Source of the DNA: Fervidifonticultor_A octavus_A
GTDB taxonomy: Bacteria; Sysuimicrobiota; Sysuimicrobiia; Sysuimicrobiales; Humicultoraceae
Assembly (NCBI GenBank): GCA_031459655.1
Contig: JAVKID010000050.1
Coordinates: 1 to 23,484 of the forward strand
Length of the DNA: 23,484 bases
Direction of reading: 5' to 3'
In this document: positions 23,172 through 23,484 of the stretch, piece by piece
How positions within the stretch are numbered: the stretch's first letter is position 1
Layout: each line of letters starts with the position of its first letter
The notes under the pieces: model-generated
Seen by the model: only the letters and a program-made list of their open reading frames with translations
Databases searched by the model: none
Told to the model about the DNA's origin: nothing
Made by a program: the position numbers and the translations under genes

Positions 23172-23484
23172 TCAGTGCGCCGGCCTTGGCTTGATGACCA
23201 GGACCCCGTTGCCACCCCACGCGTCCGGCCCCAAGTGGACGTCCCCCGCCTTCCGGGGCGGAGAGGTGGACAGGTCGACCACCGTGAGTACCGGGGCGTA
23301 CTTGTTGGTCACGTAGGCCAGGAACCCGCCACCCTGCTTGAACCCGTAGGCCACGCCGTGGGCGCCCTTGTAGGCGGCGACCTCGCTGACGACCCGGATT
23401 CCGGCGGGGTCGTCATAGTTGACCGCGATCACGCTGGCGTTGGCGGTCCCGGTGTTGGCCACGACGACGTAGCGGCCGTCCGGA
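23172..23484 (-). CDS. YVTN-type beta-propeller protein, C-terminal part
   Basis: The frame is open through the window end, so only about 103 C-terminal residues are present. PDGRYVVVANTGTANASVIAV and GGFLAYVTNKYAPVLTVVDL are blades of the YVTN/SMP-type propeller, with 'YVTN' itself visible. Such exported proteins bind surfaces or redox partners, and some family members are nitrite-reductase- or methanol-dehydrogenase-like. It lies directly upstream of the cupredoxin gene, probably in one operon. A redox or metal-binding partnership is plausible but not shown. Confidence 0.75.
   Translation of the reverse strand, partial: PDGRYVVVANTGTANASVIAVNYDDPAGIRVVSEVAAYKGAHGVAYGFKQGGGFLAYVTNKYAPVLTVVDLSTSPPRKAGDVHLGPDAWGGNGVLVIKPRPAH

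Noticed and set aside
1..23484. CRISPR array or transposase gene
   Set aside because: No regularly spaced repeats and no transposase or integrase motif found in any frame.

Overview
The window is a GC-rich bacterial chromosome segment from an uncultivated-looking, probably soil or subsurface lineage. It carries bacterial tRNAs with an encoded CCA, Shine-Dalgarno sites and GTG starts, and a 10-N scaffold gap near the right end indicates a draft or metagenome assembly. I cannot place the phylum firmly. The mix of MoxR/DUF58/VWA, FIST, DUF2652 and many secreted single-domain proteins would fit a deep-branching Terrabacteria-type or Rokubacteria-type genome, but that is a guess.

Left part (1-12 kb), compact and intact. 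It opens with the C-terminus of an alpha/beta hydrolase, followed by 4-hydroxybenzoate 3-monooxygenase (pobA) and a tRNA-His. Next are a small winged-helix-like protein and a DUF2652-SRPBCC fusion on the minus strand. Divergent from these is a FIST-domain sensor gene, which overlaps an unknown gene and is preceded by a tiny possible leader peptide. Then come a tRNA-Arg(UCU) and a 47-residue Flp-pilin-like membrane peptide. A five-gene minus-strand operon (MoxR ATPase, DUF58, two VWA proteins, MFS transporter) fills 5.7-11.0 kb.

Middle part (11.1-22.1 kb), all plus strand and almost all secreted. It includes a FlgT-like protein, two paralogous glucuronoyl-esterase-like (CE15-type) hydrolases, an alginate-lyase-family protein, an orphan family-5 solute-binding protein, a carboxypeptidase-regulatory-like protein and several unknown exported proteins. 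Three proteins (11.1, 14.4 and 20.3 kb) share an N-terminal domain with a 'PGQ-x-G-x-x-x-LG-x-P' start, and I do not recognise it as a named family. The stretch looks like a polysaccharide-directed exported gene set. It is riddled with lesions: a deletion-type junction, several single-base frameshifts, an in-frame TGA, a probable ATA start and a signal-peptide-only stub. The neighbouring 11 kb has none, so the locus is either decaying or locally badly sequenced.

Right end (22.1-23.5 kb). A 3' tRNA fragment next to the scaffold gap looks like an integration-site scar. Beyond it a minus-strand set encodes a YVTN-type beta-propeller (cut by the window end), a type-1 copper cupredoxin and a small membrane protein disrupted by a CTGC tandem duplication.
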